Assembly (NCBI GenBank): GCA_003641405.1
Contig: QNAF01000063.1
Span: forward strand, 1 to 10,743
From: Candidatus Zixiibacteriota bacterium
Lineage (GTDB): Bacteria; Zixibacteria; MSB-5A5; GN15; FEB-12
Direction of reading: 5' to 3'
DNA length: 10,743 nt
This document shows, piece by piece, positions 1 to 6,691 of this stretch (the first letter of the stretch is position 1; every line of letters begins with the position of its first letter). Made by a program: the position numbers and the translations under genes. The notes under the pieces are model-generated. The model saw nothing but the letters and a program-made list of their open reading frames with translations, was not told the origin of the DNA and did no database searches.

Positions 1-605
1 CCCTTGGACAGGCAAACCGAAACGGAATCAAACGGTCGCGTCAACTCCGGCAATGACATACCCGTGGCAACATGAACATTCCAGACGCGAGCGCCGTCGA
101 GATGAAAAACCAGGTCGAACTCGTCGCACACTTCGCGCACTTTCAGAATCTCATCCTGCGGAAGAATCGTGCCACCGCGATGATTGTGCGTATTCTCGAG
201 GGTGACCATTTTCGTTTCGGGACAATGGATATTCTTTGGACGGATAGACCTGCGGATCGTTTCTGCGGATATCATCCCGCGCTCAGTTGAGATCAGGTTG
301 ATGAGGAGTCCTGAATGCACAACAGGGCCAGCGGCTTCATAGTTGACGATATGACATTCCCGGTCACACAGCAATTCCCAGCCCGGCTGGCTGTTGGCTC
401 TCAGACTGATCTGGTTGCTCATGGTTCCTGAGGGTACATACAGGGCAGCTTCTCGTTCGAACAGGGCAGCCACGTACTGCTCCAGTGCAATCACAGTGGG
501 ATCGTCACCAAACACATCGTCGCCAACAGCGGCCTGCACAATAGCTTCCCTCATGGCATTCGATGGTCTGGTTACGGTGTCGGAACGAAGGTCAATAGTC
601 TTCAT
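1..605 (-). CDS. ltaE: Low-specificity L-threonine aldolase, partial (3' end missing)
   Basis: PLP-dependent fold-type I enzyme that cleaves L-threonine/L-allo-threonine to glycine and acetaldehyde in the cytoplasm. The frame read from ATG at 605-603 stays open for 201 codons to the window edge. Family hallmarks are visible: LRSDTVT at residues 6-12, GDDVFGDDPTV at 28-38, PSGTMSNQ at 58-65, the ring-stacking His at 85, ENTHNHRGG at 137-145, and HLDGAR at 168-173, whose Asp170 should bind the PLP ring nitrogen. The last complete codon is K201 in the LSK context, matching the Schiff-base lysine (Lys197 in E. coli LtaE, from memory). About 140 residues are therefore missing at the C terminus. 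The start is fixed by homology because family members begin a few residues before LRSDTVT. No Shine-Dalgarno sequence lies before it; a promoter sits directly upstream. The gene is separated from csp by a terminator and seems to be its own unit. Confidence 0.93.
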   Translation of the reverse strand, partial: MKTIDLRSDTVTRPSNAMREAIVQAAVGDDVFGDDPTVIALEQYVAALFEREAALYVPSGTMSNQISLRANSQPGWELLCDRECHIVNYEAAGPVVHSGLLINLISTERGMISAETIRRSIRPKNIHCPETKMVTLENTHNHRGGTILPQDEILKVREVCDEFDLVFHLDGARVWNVHVATGMSLPELTRPFDSVSVCLSK

Positions 606-612
606 CAACAAC

Positions 613-641
613 AATATAGGAAACGGCAGTGTCCTTGTTAA
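613..641 (-). promoter_or_regulatory. Predicted sigma-70-type promoter of ltaE, possibly giving a leaderless mRNA
   Basis: On the minus strand TTAACA (641-636, 5 of 6 consensus bases) is followed after exactly 17 nt by TATATT (618-613, 5 of 6). Only 7 nt separate the -10 box from the ATG at 605, so transcription should begin at or next to the A of the start codon. This fits the lack of a ribosome-binding site before this gene. It is a prediction from box match and spacing only. Confidence 0.55.
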
Positions 642-665
642 GTCCGTATTGTTATATAGCAATCC

Positions 666-687
666 TGCTGAAATGCGCATTTCAGCA
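666..687. repeat. Perfect 22-bp palindrome between csp terminator and ltaE promoter
   Basis: TGCTGAAATGC is followed immediately by its exact reverse complement GCATTTCAGCA, 11 + 11 bp with no spacer. It lies 25 bp upstream of the predicted ltaE -35 box and abuts the T-tract of the csp terminator. The absence of a loop and the two-fold symmetry favour a dimeric repressor/activator site over an RNA hairpin. No binding protein can be named from the sequence. Confidence 0.6.
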
Positions 688-717
688 AAAAAAAGGCCTC
701 CCCGACAGGGAGGCCTT
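687..717 (-). terminator. Intrinsic terminator of the cold-shock gene
   Basis: Read on the minus strand, a 10-bp stem (AAGGCCTCCC pairing with GGGAGGCCTT on the + strand, arms 708-717 and 693-702) closes a 5-nt loop and runs into a tract of eight T residues (694-687). It starts 18 nt after the csp stop codon. GC-rich stem, tight loop and T-tract are all present, so this is a strong Rho-independent terminator isolating csp from ltaE. Confidence 0.92.
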
Positions 718-735
718 CGAAACCTGGTGTACGCC

Positions 736-942
736 CTATTGAGCCACGGTCACATTCTGAGCACTGGGTCCGCTGTCCGATTGCGTAAGCTCGTACAACA
801 CTCGCTGTCCTTGCTTCAGAGTCTTGTAGCCATCCATCCTGAGGGCAGTGTAGTGAACATACACATCCTCTTCCGTGTCACAATTGGAGATGATTCCCCA
901 GCCCCTTTGCTCATTGAAATACTTGACCTCACCTTTGGACAT
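736..942 (-). CDS. Cold-shock domain protein, diverged CspA family
   Basis: Encodes a 68-residue single cold-shock domain (OB fold), expected to bind single-stranded RNA or DNA as a chaperone or antiterminator. KYFNEQRGWGII (residues 7-18) corresponds to the canonical K-W-F-N-x-x-K-G-F-G-F-I region containing RNP1, and VYVHY (27-31) to RNP2 VFVHF. The C-terminal GPSAQNVTV matches the family GPQAANV ending. Length is typical of CspA. An in-frame ATG lies seven codons upstream (963), but GGAGG stands 7 nt before the ATG at 942, so the shorter start is chosen. Several nucleic-acid-stacking aromatics are replaced (Trp to Tyr, Phe to Trp, Phe to Ile, two Phe to Tyr), so it is a divergent paralogue. 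It has its own promoter and terminator and seems monocistronic. Family certain; cold induction not shown. Confidence 0.92.
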   Translation of the reverse strand: MSKGEVKYFNEQRGWGIISNCDTEEDVYVHYTALRMDGYKTLKQGQRVLYELTQSDSGPSAQNVTVAQ

Positions 943-949
943 CAGCACA

Positions 950-954
950 CCTCC
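950..954 (-). promoter_or_regulatory. Ribosome binding site deciding the csp start
   Basis: GGAGG on the minus strand, 7 nt from ATG at 942-940. This is optimal spacing and places the start at MSKGEVK rather than at the upstream in-frame ATG at 963, which would put the Shine-Dalgarno inside the coding region. Confidence 0.85.
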
Positions 955-1001
955 GACTGGCATTGAAGGTTAGCACTCGCAAAACATCCGATCATTAATT
1001 C

Positions 1002-1007
1002 ATTATA
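1002..1007 (-). promoter_or_regulatory. Predicted -10 box of the csp promoter
   Basis: A perfect TATAAT on the minus strand at 1007-1002, about 60 bp before the csp ATG, predicting a 5' leader of roughly 50 nt. No good -35 hexamer is seen at 16-18 nt spacing, and no extended -10 TG. The leader is shorter than the roughly 160-nt thermosensing leader of E. coli cspA, so regulation by that exact mechanism is not supported. Confidence 0.5.
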
Positions 1008-1052
1008 CTCAATCAAGACAGTGATAAGCCATAATAATCTTCTGCTCGCATA

Positions 1053-1074
1053 CAAAAACTGTGAGTTTTCACAG
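1053..1074 (-). terminator. Possible weak terminator after the lipid kinase gene
   Basis: On the minus strand CTGTGA-AAAC-TCACAG (1074-1059) forms a 6-bp stem with a 4-nt loop, followed by TTTTTG. It is located about 80 nt beyond the lipid kinase stop and before the csp promoter. The stem is short and only half GC, so strength is doubtful. Confidence 0.4.
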
Positions 1075-1155
1075 AGAAGGGCGGCAATACAATGCCACGA
1101 ATAGCTCGCCAGCCATCCACAACACGCTTTACAGCAATAGATTGGAGCTAAATGC

Positions 1156-1785
1156 TCAAGGGGTACTTAAAATGGATATGAGCAGTGTCATAGCCAGCCC
1201 TGAGAGGACCGGCACTGAAATGTTATCGTCGATTTTGGTGGAAAGCGCCTCGACTACCGTCGCCACCACTGCCCCGGACAGTCCAACTGTCAGCGACAAC
1301 TGGGGAACCAGCAAAGCCACCGCCACGGTCCCGACCAGGCACGCCAGTGAGCCTTCGACTGACTTGTGACCAAACTTGTGACGACCGAACTTGCGACCAA
1401 TCAACGCCGCCAGCGTATCGCCTACAATGATAAAAGCCAGAGCCGCCACAGCGACAGGCTTGTCAAACATAGCGATGACGCAGCACGCGGACAGGAGGAT
1501 ATAAGTAGCTCCGGTGAAATCCCCTGCAGATTCATGGCTCCGAACCATGCGACCGCCTATTTTGCAGGCAAAATTGCGCCAGAAACCAAGGTTCCTGAGC
1601 CTCGCCACATCAATTGCGACCATAAGACAGGTACTTGGAATCATGATACCAAGCATCAGAGCCTTGCTAAGCCCCAACCACCAATACACCCCTGGGACAA
1701 TGAGAGCACCCATATGGGTTGTCTTTCGCAGAATCTCCTGCGAGAATGGAATCTCGCCCGCGCCGATCGGGCGTTCACTGATCAT
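1156..1785 (-). CDS. Dgk1/Sec59/VTE5-type lipid kinase (diacylglycerol/polyprenol kinase family)
   Basis: Encodes a 209-residue polytopic membrane protein of the family containing yeast Dgk1, dolichol kinase Sec59 and plant phytol kinase VTE5; characterised members phosphorylate a lipid alcohol, usually from CTP. Visible signatures: E17-x2-RK-x2-H24 at the N terminus, E85 and GATY before a hydrophobic helix, GDTLAALIGRKFG at 122-134 followed by HKSVEGSLA at 140-148, and E179 with IDDNISVP at 185-192. Hydrophobic stretches lie near 28-60, 92-125, 148-166 and 192-207. Length fits bacterial members, which are often misnamed phosphatidate cytidylyltransferase. The ATG overlaps the stop of the upstream lipoprotein gene by ATGA (1785-1782), implying translational coupling. 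The substrate (diacylglycerol, undecaprenol, phytol or another alcohol) cannot be read from the sequence. Confidence 0.82.
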   Translation of the reverse strand: MISERPIGAGEIPFSQEILRKTTHMGALIVPGVYWWLGLSKALMLGIMIPSTCLMVAIDVARLRNLGFWRNFACKIGGRMVRSHESAGDFTGATYILLSACCVIAMFDKPVAVAALAFIIVGDTLAALIGRKFGRHKFGHKSVEGSLACLVGTVAVALLVPQLSLTVGLSGAVVATVVEALSTKIDDNISVPVLSGLAMTLLISILSTP

Positions 1786-3569
1786 GGGACGTCCGGTCTC
1801 TCTATATACCGTCCCTCTGACTTTGGTGGGAGCTTGAACGCCGGCAGTTTCCTGAGAATCTTTACATCGTAACGATCGAAGTAATCATCTCGAAATGCCT
1901 CCCATTTCTGTCTCTTGTGCTCATCTCTCAGTAAAGCTCTGATCCTGCCGTCGGCCATAGATCGCATGATAGTCTGACGCTTGCCCACAATCTTGATGAC
2001 ATAGTACCGACCTTCAGGAGACCTGACAGGACCAACAGCGTCGCCTGCCCCCTTATGACAAACCGCCCCGTAGTACCACGATTCGACATTGTCAGGACCG
2101 ACAGGTCTGGAACGCTGAACCTTGACGTCATATCCTTGCGATTTTCCAAACTCCGTCGCGATATCGGCGAGATCCATTCCGGTTTTTGCCTGTTCCGCAA
2201 GAAACACCGCTAGAGCCGAATCAGCAATGCAAAGATGGCCTGCAGTCAGCGGCCTTGGTGGCACGAACTCATCGATATGCACCTGATAGTATTCATCTAT
2301 TGTGGAATCTGTTGGTTCCCATGGATCCGACGCCAGTAATGGACGATAGATCATATCTTTGCACTTGCGATGTTTTACGATCTTTCTGATCCCGGTGATC
2401 CTGGGCAGCGTATCAATACCGATCGACCTGGCTGCCTGGAGCAACAAGTAGTGGCCTGAAAGAGTATCAACCATCTTTTCATAAATGTCTGGAGTGATCC
2501 TGCTGACCAAATAGTACCCCTTGAAACCCTCTTCAAGAGTACTGACTTCATTGGCATATATCGTGTCAACGTCGTTGACAATGCCCATCCATATCTCTGA
2601 TCTCAGATCTCCCAGGTCTGTCTCAAAAGCCTCCCTGTTCATACGCAACTCCATAGTCTGTCTCATGGAATCTACAATATCTTTCAAACGATTTTGTACT
2701 TTCTGCTGCAATAGTGCATTGTGAGAGCGCAAAAATACGCCTGGAGAGTCTAGCGGGAGTATCCCTGAAAGTATGCGGTCGCTGATAAGAAGTATATGCC
2801 AGCCAACGTTATCTTGAAACGGTTCAGTGAACTCCCCCGGCGCCAGGGCGAACGCCAGTGAATCCGCAGGGTCACCATACGTTCCTCTCGTAATCCATCC
2901 AAGTCGTCCGGCATTGTCACGAGAGTAAGCATCGTGCGAGTGGCGAAGGGCAAGACCTTGGAAGTCCTCGCCAAGTTCAAGCATGAGATACAATCGACGT
3001 ATATTCTCCTCAGCAAGTTCCCATCGCTCTTCTTCTGTCAGCGTCAGAACTTTGGCCGAGTCCTCGGAATCGGATACCCGGCGGGGGCTGCTGAGAATAT
3101 GGTACAGTTCAGTTCGTTCTGGAAAGGCAAACGAACCGGTGTTATTCCCGTAATACTCGATCACTTCTGCAGAATCAGGGAGTACTTCCGGATATATCGA
3201 CAGGTCAAGGAATGCACGCATTATCAGCGAAGTCATGTGATCCTTGAGTTCCTTGTGCAACCACCAATTCTCAGATAAATCACACGTGGCAGCTTCAAGA
3301 CCGATCAGTGTGTCCAGCAATAAGCTGTCGAGAAAATCTGCAATAGTGGAGTCCGTCGTCACACCACCGCCAGGCAGCAACTCGCTGTAGAATATCTTAT
3401 CATAAAGCTCCGGCGCTGAGACCTGGTAACCCGTCGTATCAAACCTCGCTACCACGTAATCGTACTCGTCAATCGTCTCAGGAGTGATCTCTGGTGGGCC
3501 ACCACAGCCGGTCAGCAATTGAAAAAGAATGGTGATTATTACAATCGCTACATACTCAAAATACCGCAT
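1782..3569 (-). CDS. Lipoprotein with tandem parvulin-type (PpiC/SurA-like) domains
   Basis: Encodes 595 residues, a probable membrane-anchored peptidyl-prolyl isomerase/chaperone for exported proteins. The N terminus has a hydrophobic signal (residues 7-19) ending in lipobox LTGC with Cys22. A first rotamase domain at about 150-265 is clear: ELYHILSS, then GEDFQGLALRHS, SRDNAGRLGWI, and GEFTEPFQDNVGWHILLI. A helical linker follows (about 280-430). A second domain at about 440-530 keeps the parvulin outline (LTAGHLCI, DLADIATEFG, GDAVGPVRSPEGRYYVIKI) but lacks the G-x-L-G-W core. The C terminus is basic and proline-rich. The layout recalls SurA and PrsA. The start is supported by GAGG 9 nt upstream of ATG at 3569. 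The gene lies 74 nt after pilS and overlaps the lipid kinase by 4 nt. Clients and final membrane (inner or outer) are unknown; Gly23 after the Cys gives no inner-membrane retention Asp. Confidence 0.87.
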   Translation of the reverse strand: MRYFEYVAIVIITILFQLLTGCGGPPEITPETIDEYDYVVARFDTTGYQVSAPELYDKIFYSELLPGGGVTTDSTIADFLDSLLLDTLIGLEAATCDLSENWWLHKELKDHMTSLIMRAFLDLSIYPEVLPDSAEVIEYYGNNTGSFAFPERTELYHILSSPRRVSDSEDSAKVLTLTEEERWELAEENIRRLYLMLELGEDFQGLALRHSHDAYSRDNAGRLGWITRGTYGDPADSLAFALAPGEFTEPFQDNVGWHILLISDRILSGILPLDSPGVFLRSHNALLQQKVQNRLKDIVDSMRQTMELRMNREAFETDLGDLRSEIWMGIVNDVDTIYANEVSTLEEGFKGYYLVSRITPDIYEKMVDTLSGHYLLLQAARSIGIDTLPRITGIRKIVKHRKCKDMIYRPLLASDPWEPTDSTIDEYYQVHIDEFVPPRPLTAGHLCIADSALAVFLAEQAKTGMDLADIATEFGKSQGYDVKVQRSRPVGPDNVESWYYGAVCHKGAGDAVGPVRSPEGRYYVIKIVGKRQTIMRSMADGRIRALLRDEHKRQKWEAFRDDYFDRYDVKILRKLPAFKLPPKSEGRYIERPDVP

Positions 3570-3643
3570 GTACAGTTTCCTCTGCTTGATGTTTCGACAC
3601 AGTAAGTAACGATTATGCTGAGTAAAATCAAGACGAAAGGCTC

Positions 3644-5353
3644 TTAACCGATTACTTCTTGACCCCTGAGGTGGCTTTCGCCGATTTTAGGTACCGAGGG
3701 GGGGTCCTGACCATATGCCTTGAATCTAATGATGAAAGTGGTCCCCTGGTTCGGGTCCGTGTCCACATGAAGTTTCAGCTTCAGGGCTGTACAGATACGA
3801 TGCACGACAGCAAGACCGAGTCCAGTGCCGCTTTTCTTGGTCGAGTAGAAGGGTTCGTAGATCCTCTCAAGGTTCTCAGGAGCAATCCCAGGACCGTTGT
3901 CGTGAATCTGTAGATCCACTATTTCCCGGCTCGTATGACGTACGACCCTGAAACCAACTCTCCCCTGCCGACCGCGTAGTGATTCGCAGGCATTCAATGT
4001 CACATTCATCACCAGTTGCCTAATCAGATCGTCATCCCCTACTACATAAACAAAAGAATCATCACTCTCGAATTCCAATTCGATATGACCAGAAGTTTCG
4101 CCTCGACGCATTAACTCCTGAACGTCACTGATAATCCGACATAGTTCCACCTTGTTATATGTCGGACGACTGATACGCGCATAACCGAGAAAATCGCTGA
4201 GAATCTTGTTCAGCCGCTGTGATTCCTTCACAATCAACTCCATTAACCGACCGTTTTCGTTCGTTAATTGAAGTTCTCTCTGCAAGACCTCGACCGATCC
4301 GGATATCGCAGTCAGAGGATTCCTGATCTCGTGCGCTATCGAGGCCGAGAGTTCACCAATTGCGGCAAGACGGTCGTTGACACGAGCTTTCGCTTCGAGT
4401 TGCTTTGCTTCAGTAAGATCTGAGAAGATCGCAATGACTCCTCGGAGCGTTCCTCCTTCCTCGGTCAAGATCGAAGTCGAAAGTCCCAATGGAATGATGC
4501 CGTTCCCACCGGTGTCAATCTGCAATTCTCTTCGAGGATATGCCTTGCGAATCGTCGTTCCATCAAGGAGACATTCGGCCAGCTCCGGCATTCTTTCGGC
4601 AAACACGTCGTGACATGGCATGCCCCTGACTCTCTCTTCGCTGTATCCCAGGACGCGCTCAGCAGCCCGGTTGAAATAGATTATGTCCCCACCTGCGTCA
4701 ATTGTCAGCAGCCCGGAGTTAAGATGACGTAATATGTCATCAGTCTCCAGAAGTGCTCGTTTCAGAGCAAGTGAAGTATCAGCAAGTTGTCTGCCCTGAT
4801 TGCTAAGGCGCTCCGCCAAATAACCGGACATGAAAGCCGTCAGGTAGAAAATCAGTATATGCATGAAAATCGCGTAGAACACTGATTCATTGGCTGAGAA
4901 GATGGTCCGAAGCGCCTGCATACTAAACGCAGCATCGCCCGGACTGCTCAAACCGAACCAAATAATGAAACCATAAGCTGCAGATACAAGCGAAGCAACC
5001 ACGCGCGTCCCGACCATACGATACGTCTGAGCTGCCGAGACAATTGTCAGTACATAGAGAGCGGCAAAAGGCGAATATATGTTGCCCGTGGCATAAATCA
5101 CACCTGACTCGGTGGATATCTCAACCAGCAATTGCAGAGCCATCAGCAGTTGAGTGACTCGTCGGAGTCTAAACCGTTTCTCAAAAGCCAGACTGATAGT
5201 GAATGCAAGTGTCAGGATAGAATAAGCTACAACCTGAACATGCAAGTATCGGGGATACTTCATCCACACAACAACCACAGCCATGAGAATGATATACGAT
5301 GCCAGCCTTAACGGCAGCAGAAGTCCCGGTCGTTGTGAATCACCCTGTCGCAT
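3644..5353 (-). CDS. pilS: PilS-like membrane sensor histidine kinase with PAS domain
   Basis: Encodes 569 residues from ATG at 5353. Six hydrophobic segments (about 14-34, 44-63, 70-90, 96-114, 122-138, 160-180) form a PilS-type sensor, with the TGNIYSPFAALYVL signature at 89-102. A PAS domain follows (about 205-315, with FNRAAERVLGYSEERV), then HisKA with AHEIRNPL and phospho-acceptor His341, and HATPase_c with N box NVTLNACES near 450, DNGPG at 485-489, EPFYSTK at 500-506 and GTGLGL at 509-514. It is predicted to autophosphorylate and pass phosphate to an NtrC-type regulator such as PilR; none is encoded in the window. The position after pilB-pilT-pilC supports the PilS assignment. A GTG at 5371 is a possible longer start but lies inside a hairpin stem; neither start has a clear Shine-Dalgarno sequence. 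PAS plus the PilS sensor makes this more than a generic kinase. Confidence 0.85.
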   Translation of the reverse strand: MRQGDSQRPGLLLPLRLASYIILMAVVVVWMKYPRYLHVQVVAYSILTLAFTISLAFEKRFRLRRVTQLLMALQLLVEISTESGVIYATGNIYSPFAALYVLTIVSAAQTYRMVGTRVVASLVSAAYGFIIWFGLSSPGDAAFSMQALRTIFSANESVFYAIFMHILIFYLTAFMSGYLAERLSNQGRQLADTSLALKRALLETDDILRHLNSGLLTIDAGGDIIYFNRAAERVLGYSEERVRGMPCHDVFAERMPELAECLLDGTTIRKAYPRRELQIDTGGNGIIPLGLSTSILTEEGGTLRGVIAIFSDLTEAKQLEAKARVNDRLAAIGELSASIAHEIRNPLTAISGSVEVLQRELQLTNENGRLMELIVKESQRLNKILSDFLGYARISRPTYNKVELCRIISDVQELMRRGETSGHIELEFESDDSFVYVVGDDDLIRQLVMNVTLNACESLRGRQGRVGFRVVRHTSREIVDLQIHDNGPGIAPENLERIYEPFYSTKKSGTGLGLAVVHRICTALKLKLHVDTDPNQGTTFIIRFKAYGQDPPSVPKIGESHLRGQEVIG

Positions 5354-5359
5354 AATAAC

Positions 5360-5391
5360 AACAAACGGCACTCTTAGCAGTGCCGTTTGTT
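5360..5391. terminator. 13-bp-stem hairpin between pilC and pilS, terminator-like on both strands
   Basis: AACAAACGGCACT (5360-5372) and its exact reverse complement AGTGCCGTTTGTT (5379-5391) enclose a 6-nt loop. Read on the minus strand the right arm ends in TTTGTT and continues GTTATT, a T-rich tail; the + strand is also T-rich after the stem. It lies 72 nt after the pilC stop and ends 6 nt before the pilS ATG. It probably terminates or attenuates the pil transcript ahead of pilS. Confidence 0.65.
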
Positions 5392-5463
5392 TCTCATATG
5401 TCCATTCTCAGCAATATCTTTCAGGTCACCAATCATGGTTCCCCTGAATATCCACTATTGACT

Positions 5464-6663
5464 CTATCCGAACTGACCGATGATTTCGAACATCGGCAGG
5501 TACATAGCCACCATGATGCCACCAATTGCAATACCCATTACAACAATAACGATCGGCTCAATGACCGAAGTCAGTGCGCTTACCGCCTCATCAACTTCTT
5601 CGTCATAGAAGTCTGCAATTTTGTTCAGCATATCGTCCAAACCGCCCGTCTTCTCACCAACTCCGATCATCTGCGTGACCATGGGTGGAAAGACTCCGGT
5701 AGCCTTTAGCGGTCCGGTGATAGTGTCACCTTCAGCGATTGCTAACACTGATTTATTGATAGCATTAGCGACCACCAGGTTACCGGCTGTTTTGGCCGTG
5801 ATCTCCAGCGCCTCCAGGATAGACACGCCGGACGACAGCAGCGTTGCAAGCGTGCGGGTAAACCGAGCCACCGAAGACTTGCGCACAAGGTTGCCAATAA
5901 TCGGTGCCCTTATCAGCCCTTTATCGACCATCAGGGCACCGCCTGGGGTTTTCTTGTACCAGAAGAAGGCAATCGTCAGGGCTATCGTACCCAACGTCAG
6001 ATACATAATGTTCGCTTGCAGGAATCCGGAAATACCCATCACAATCAGCGTCGGTTCCGGTAGTTCACCCCCCAGTCCTTCAAACATCTTGGCAAAAACA
6101 GGGACAATGAAAGTCAACATTCCGATCGTTACGGAAATCGCGACGAATGCCACCACCGACGGATAGATCATGGCACCCTTCACTTTCCTGATCAGGGCAT
6201 CAGCTTTCTCCCGATAAACAGCCAAACGAACAAGAATGGCATCAAGCGCACCACCGACCTCACCAGCTTCGACCATATTCGTATATAGATCGTCGAAGAT
6301 CTTGGGGTGTCTCTTGAGGGCATCAGATAGTGTCGCACCGCCCTGCACGCCGTCCTTTACCTGCGTGATGACCTTGGCCAATTCTTTGTTTTCCGTTTGG
6401 GAAGACAGAATATCCAGACACTGCACCATGGGTAATCCAGCACCAATCATGGTCGCAAACTGTCTCGTAAAGCGAGAGACCTCAATTCGCTTGATGCCGG
6501 TGCCAAGCTTGATCTGAATATCCGGAGCCTTTTTGGCAATCGAAGATACCAAAATCCGATTCTGCCTGAGTACTCTTTCCAGATCAGATCTGTTGTTAGC
6601 CTTCATTGACCCTTGGACGGCAGTCCCGGCTAGCGTCTTACCCTTGTACTCAAAAACTGGCAT
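5464..6663 (-). CDS. pilC: Type IV pilus inner-membrane platform protein PilC
   Basis: Encodes 399 residues, the integral membrane core of the type IV pilus machine on which PilB and PilT act. An N-terminal segment (FEYKGKTLAGTAVQGSM, about 4-20) and two T2SSF repeats are present: about 63-189 (FTRQFATMIGAGLPMVQCLDIL, later YPSVVAFVAISVTIGMLTF) and about 266-389 (FTRTLATLLSSGVSILEALEI, later VGEKTGGLDDML). Membrane helices lie near 168-190, 218-236 and 370-391. The C terminus IIGQFG is family-typical. ATG at 6663 is preferred over the adjacent TTG at 6666 because AAAGGA lies 8 nt before it. Length is normal. It begins 28 nt after the pilT stop, so pilT and pilC are almost surely cotranscribed. 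Confidence 0.96.
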   Translation of the reverse strand: MPVFEYKGKTLAGTAVQGSMKANNRSDLERVLRQNRILVSSIAKKAPDIQIKLGTGIKRIEVSRFTRQFATMIGAGLPMVQCLDILSSQTENKELAKVITQVKDGVQGGATLSDALKRHPKIFDDLYTNMVEAGEVGGALDAILVRLAVYREKADALIRKVKGAMIYPSVVAFVAISVTIGMLTFIVPVFAKMFEGLGGELPEPTLIVMGISGFLQANIMYLTLGTIALTIAFFWYKKTPGGALMVDKGLIRAPIIGNLVRKSSVARFTRTLATLLSSGVSILEALEITAKTAGNLVVANAINKSVLAIAEGDTITGPLKATGVFPPMVTQMIGVGEKTGGLDDMLNKIADFYDEEVDEAVSALTSVIEPIVIVVMGIAIGGIMVAMYLPMFEIIGQFG

Positions 6664-6691
6664 CAACTACATCCTTTCGTGTACAGTCCAA

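Noticed and set aside
943..963. Longer csp start at ATG 963
   Set aside because: It would place the strong GGAGG inside the coding region; the ATG at 942 has ideal spacing and gives the normal family length.
394..966. Long + strand open frame of 190 codons across the ltaE and csp region
   Set aside because: It runs antisense through two well-supported minus-strand genes and a terminator, and its translation has no family features.
3570..3643. CATAAT as a -10 box before the lipoprotein gene
   Set aside because: No acceptable -35 hexamer at 16-18 nt; the short gap is compatible with readthrough from pilS.
5360..5391. Reading the pilC-pilS palindrome as a sigma-54 promoter because of its GGCAC core
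   Set aside because: The GG-N10-GC spacing required for a -24/-12 promoter is not met; the 13-bp stem and T-rich tail fit a hairpin better.
6664..6666. TTG start one codon upstream of pilC ATG
   Set aside because: The ATG at 6663 has a suitable AAAGGA at 8 nt and is the stronger start codon.
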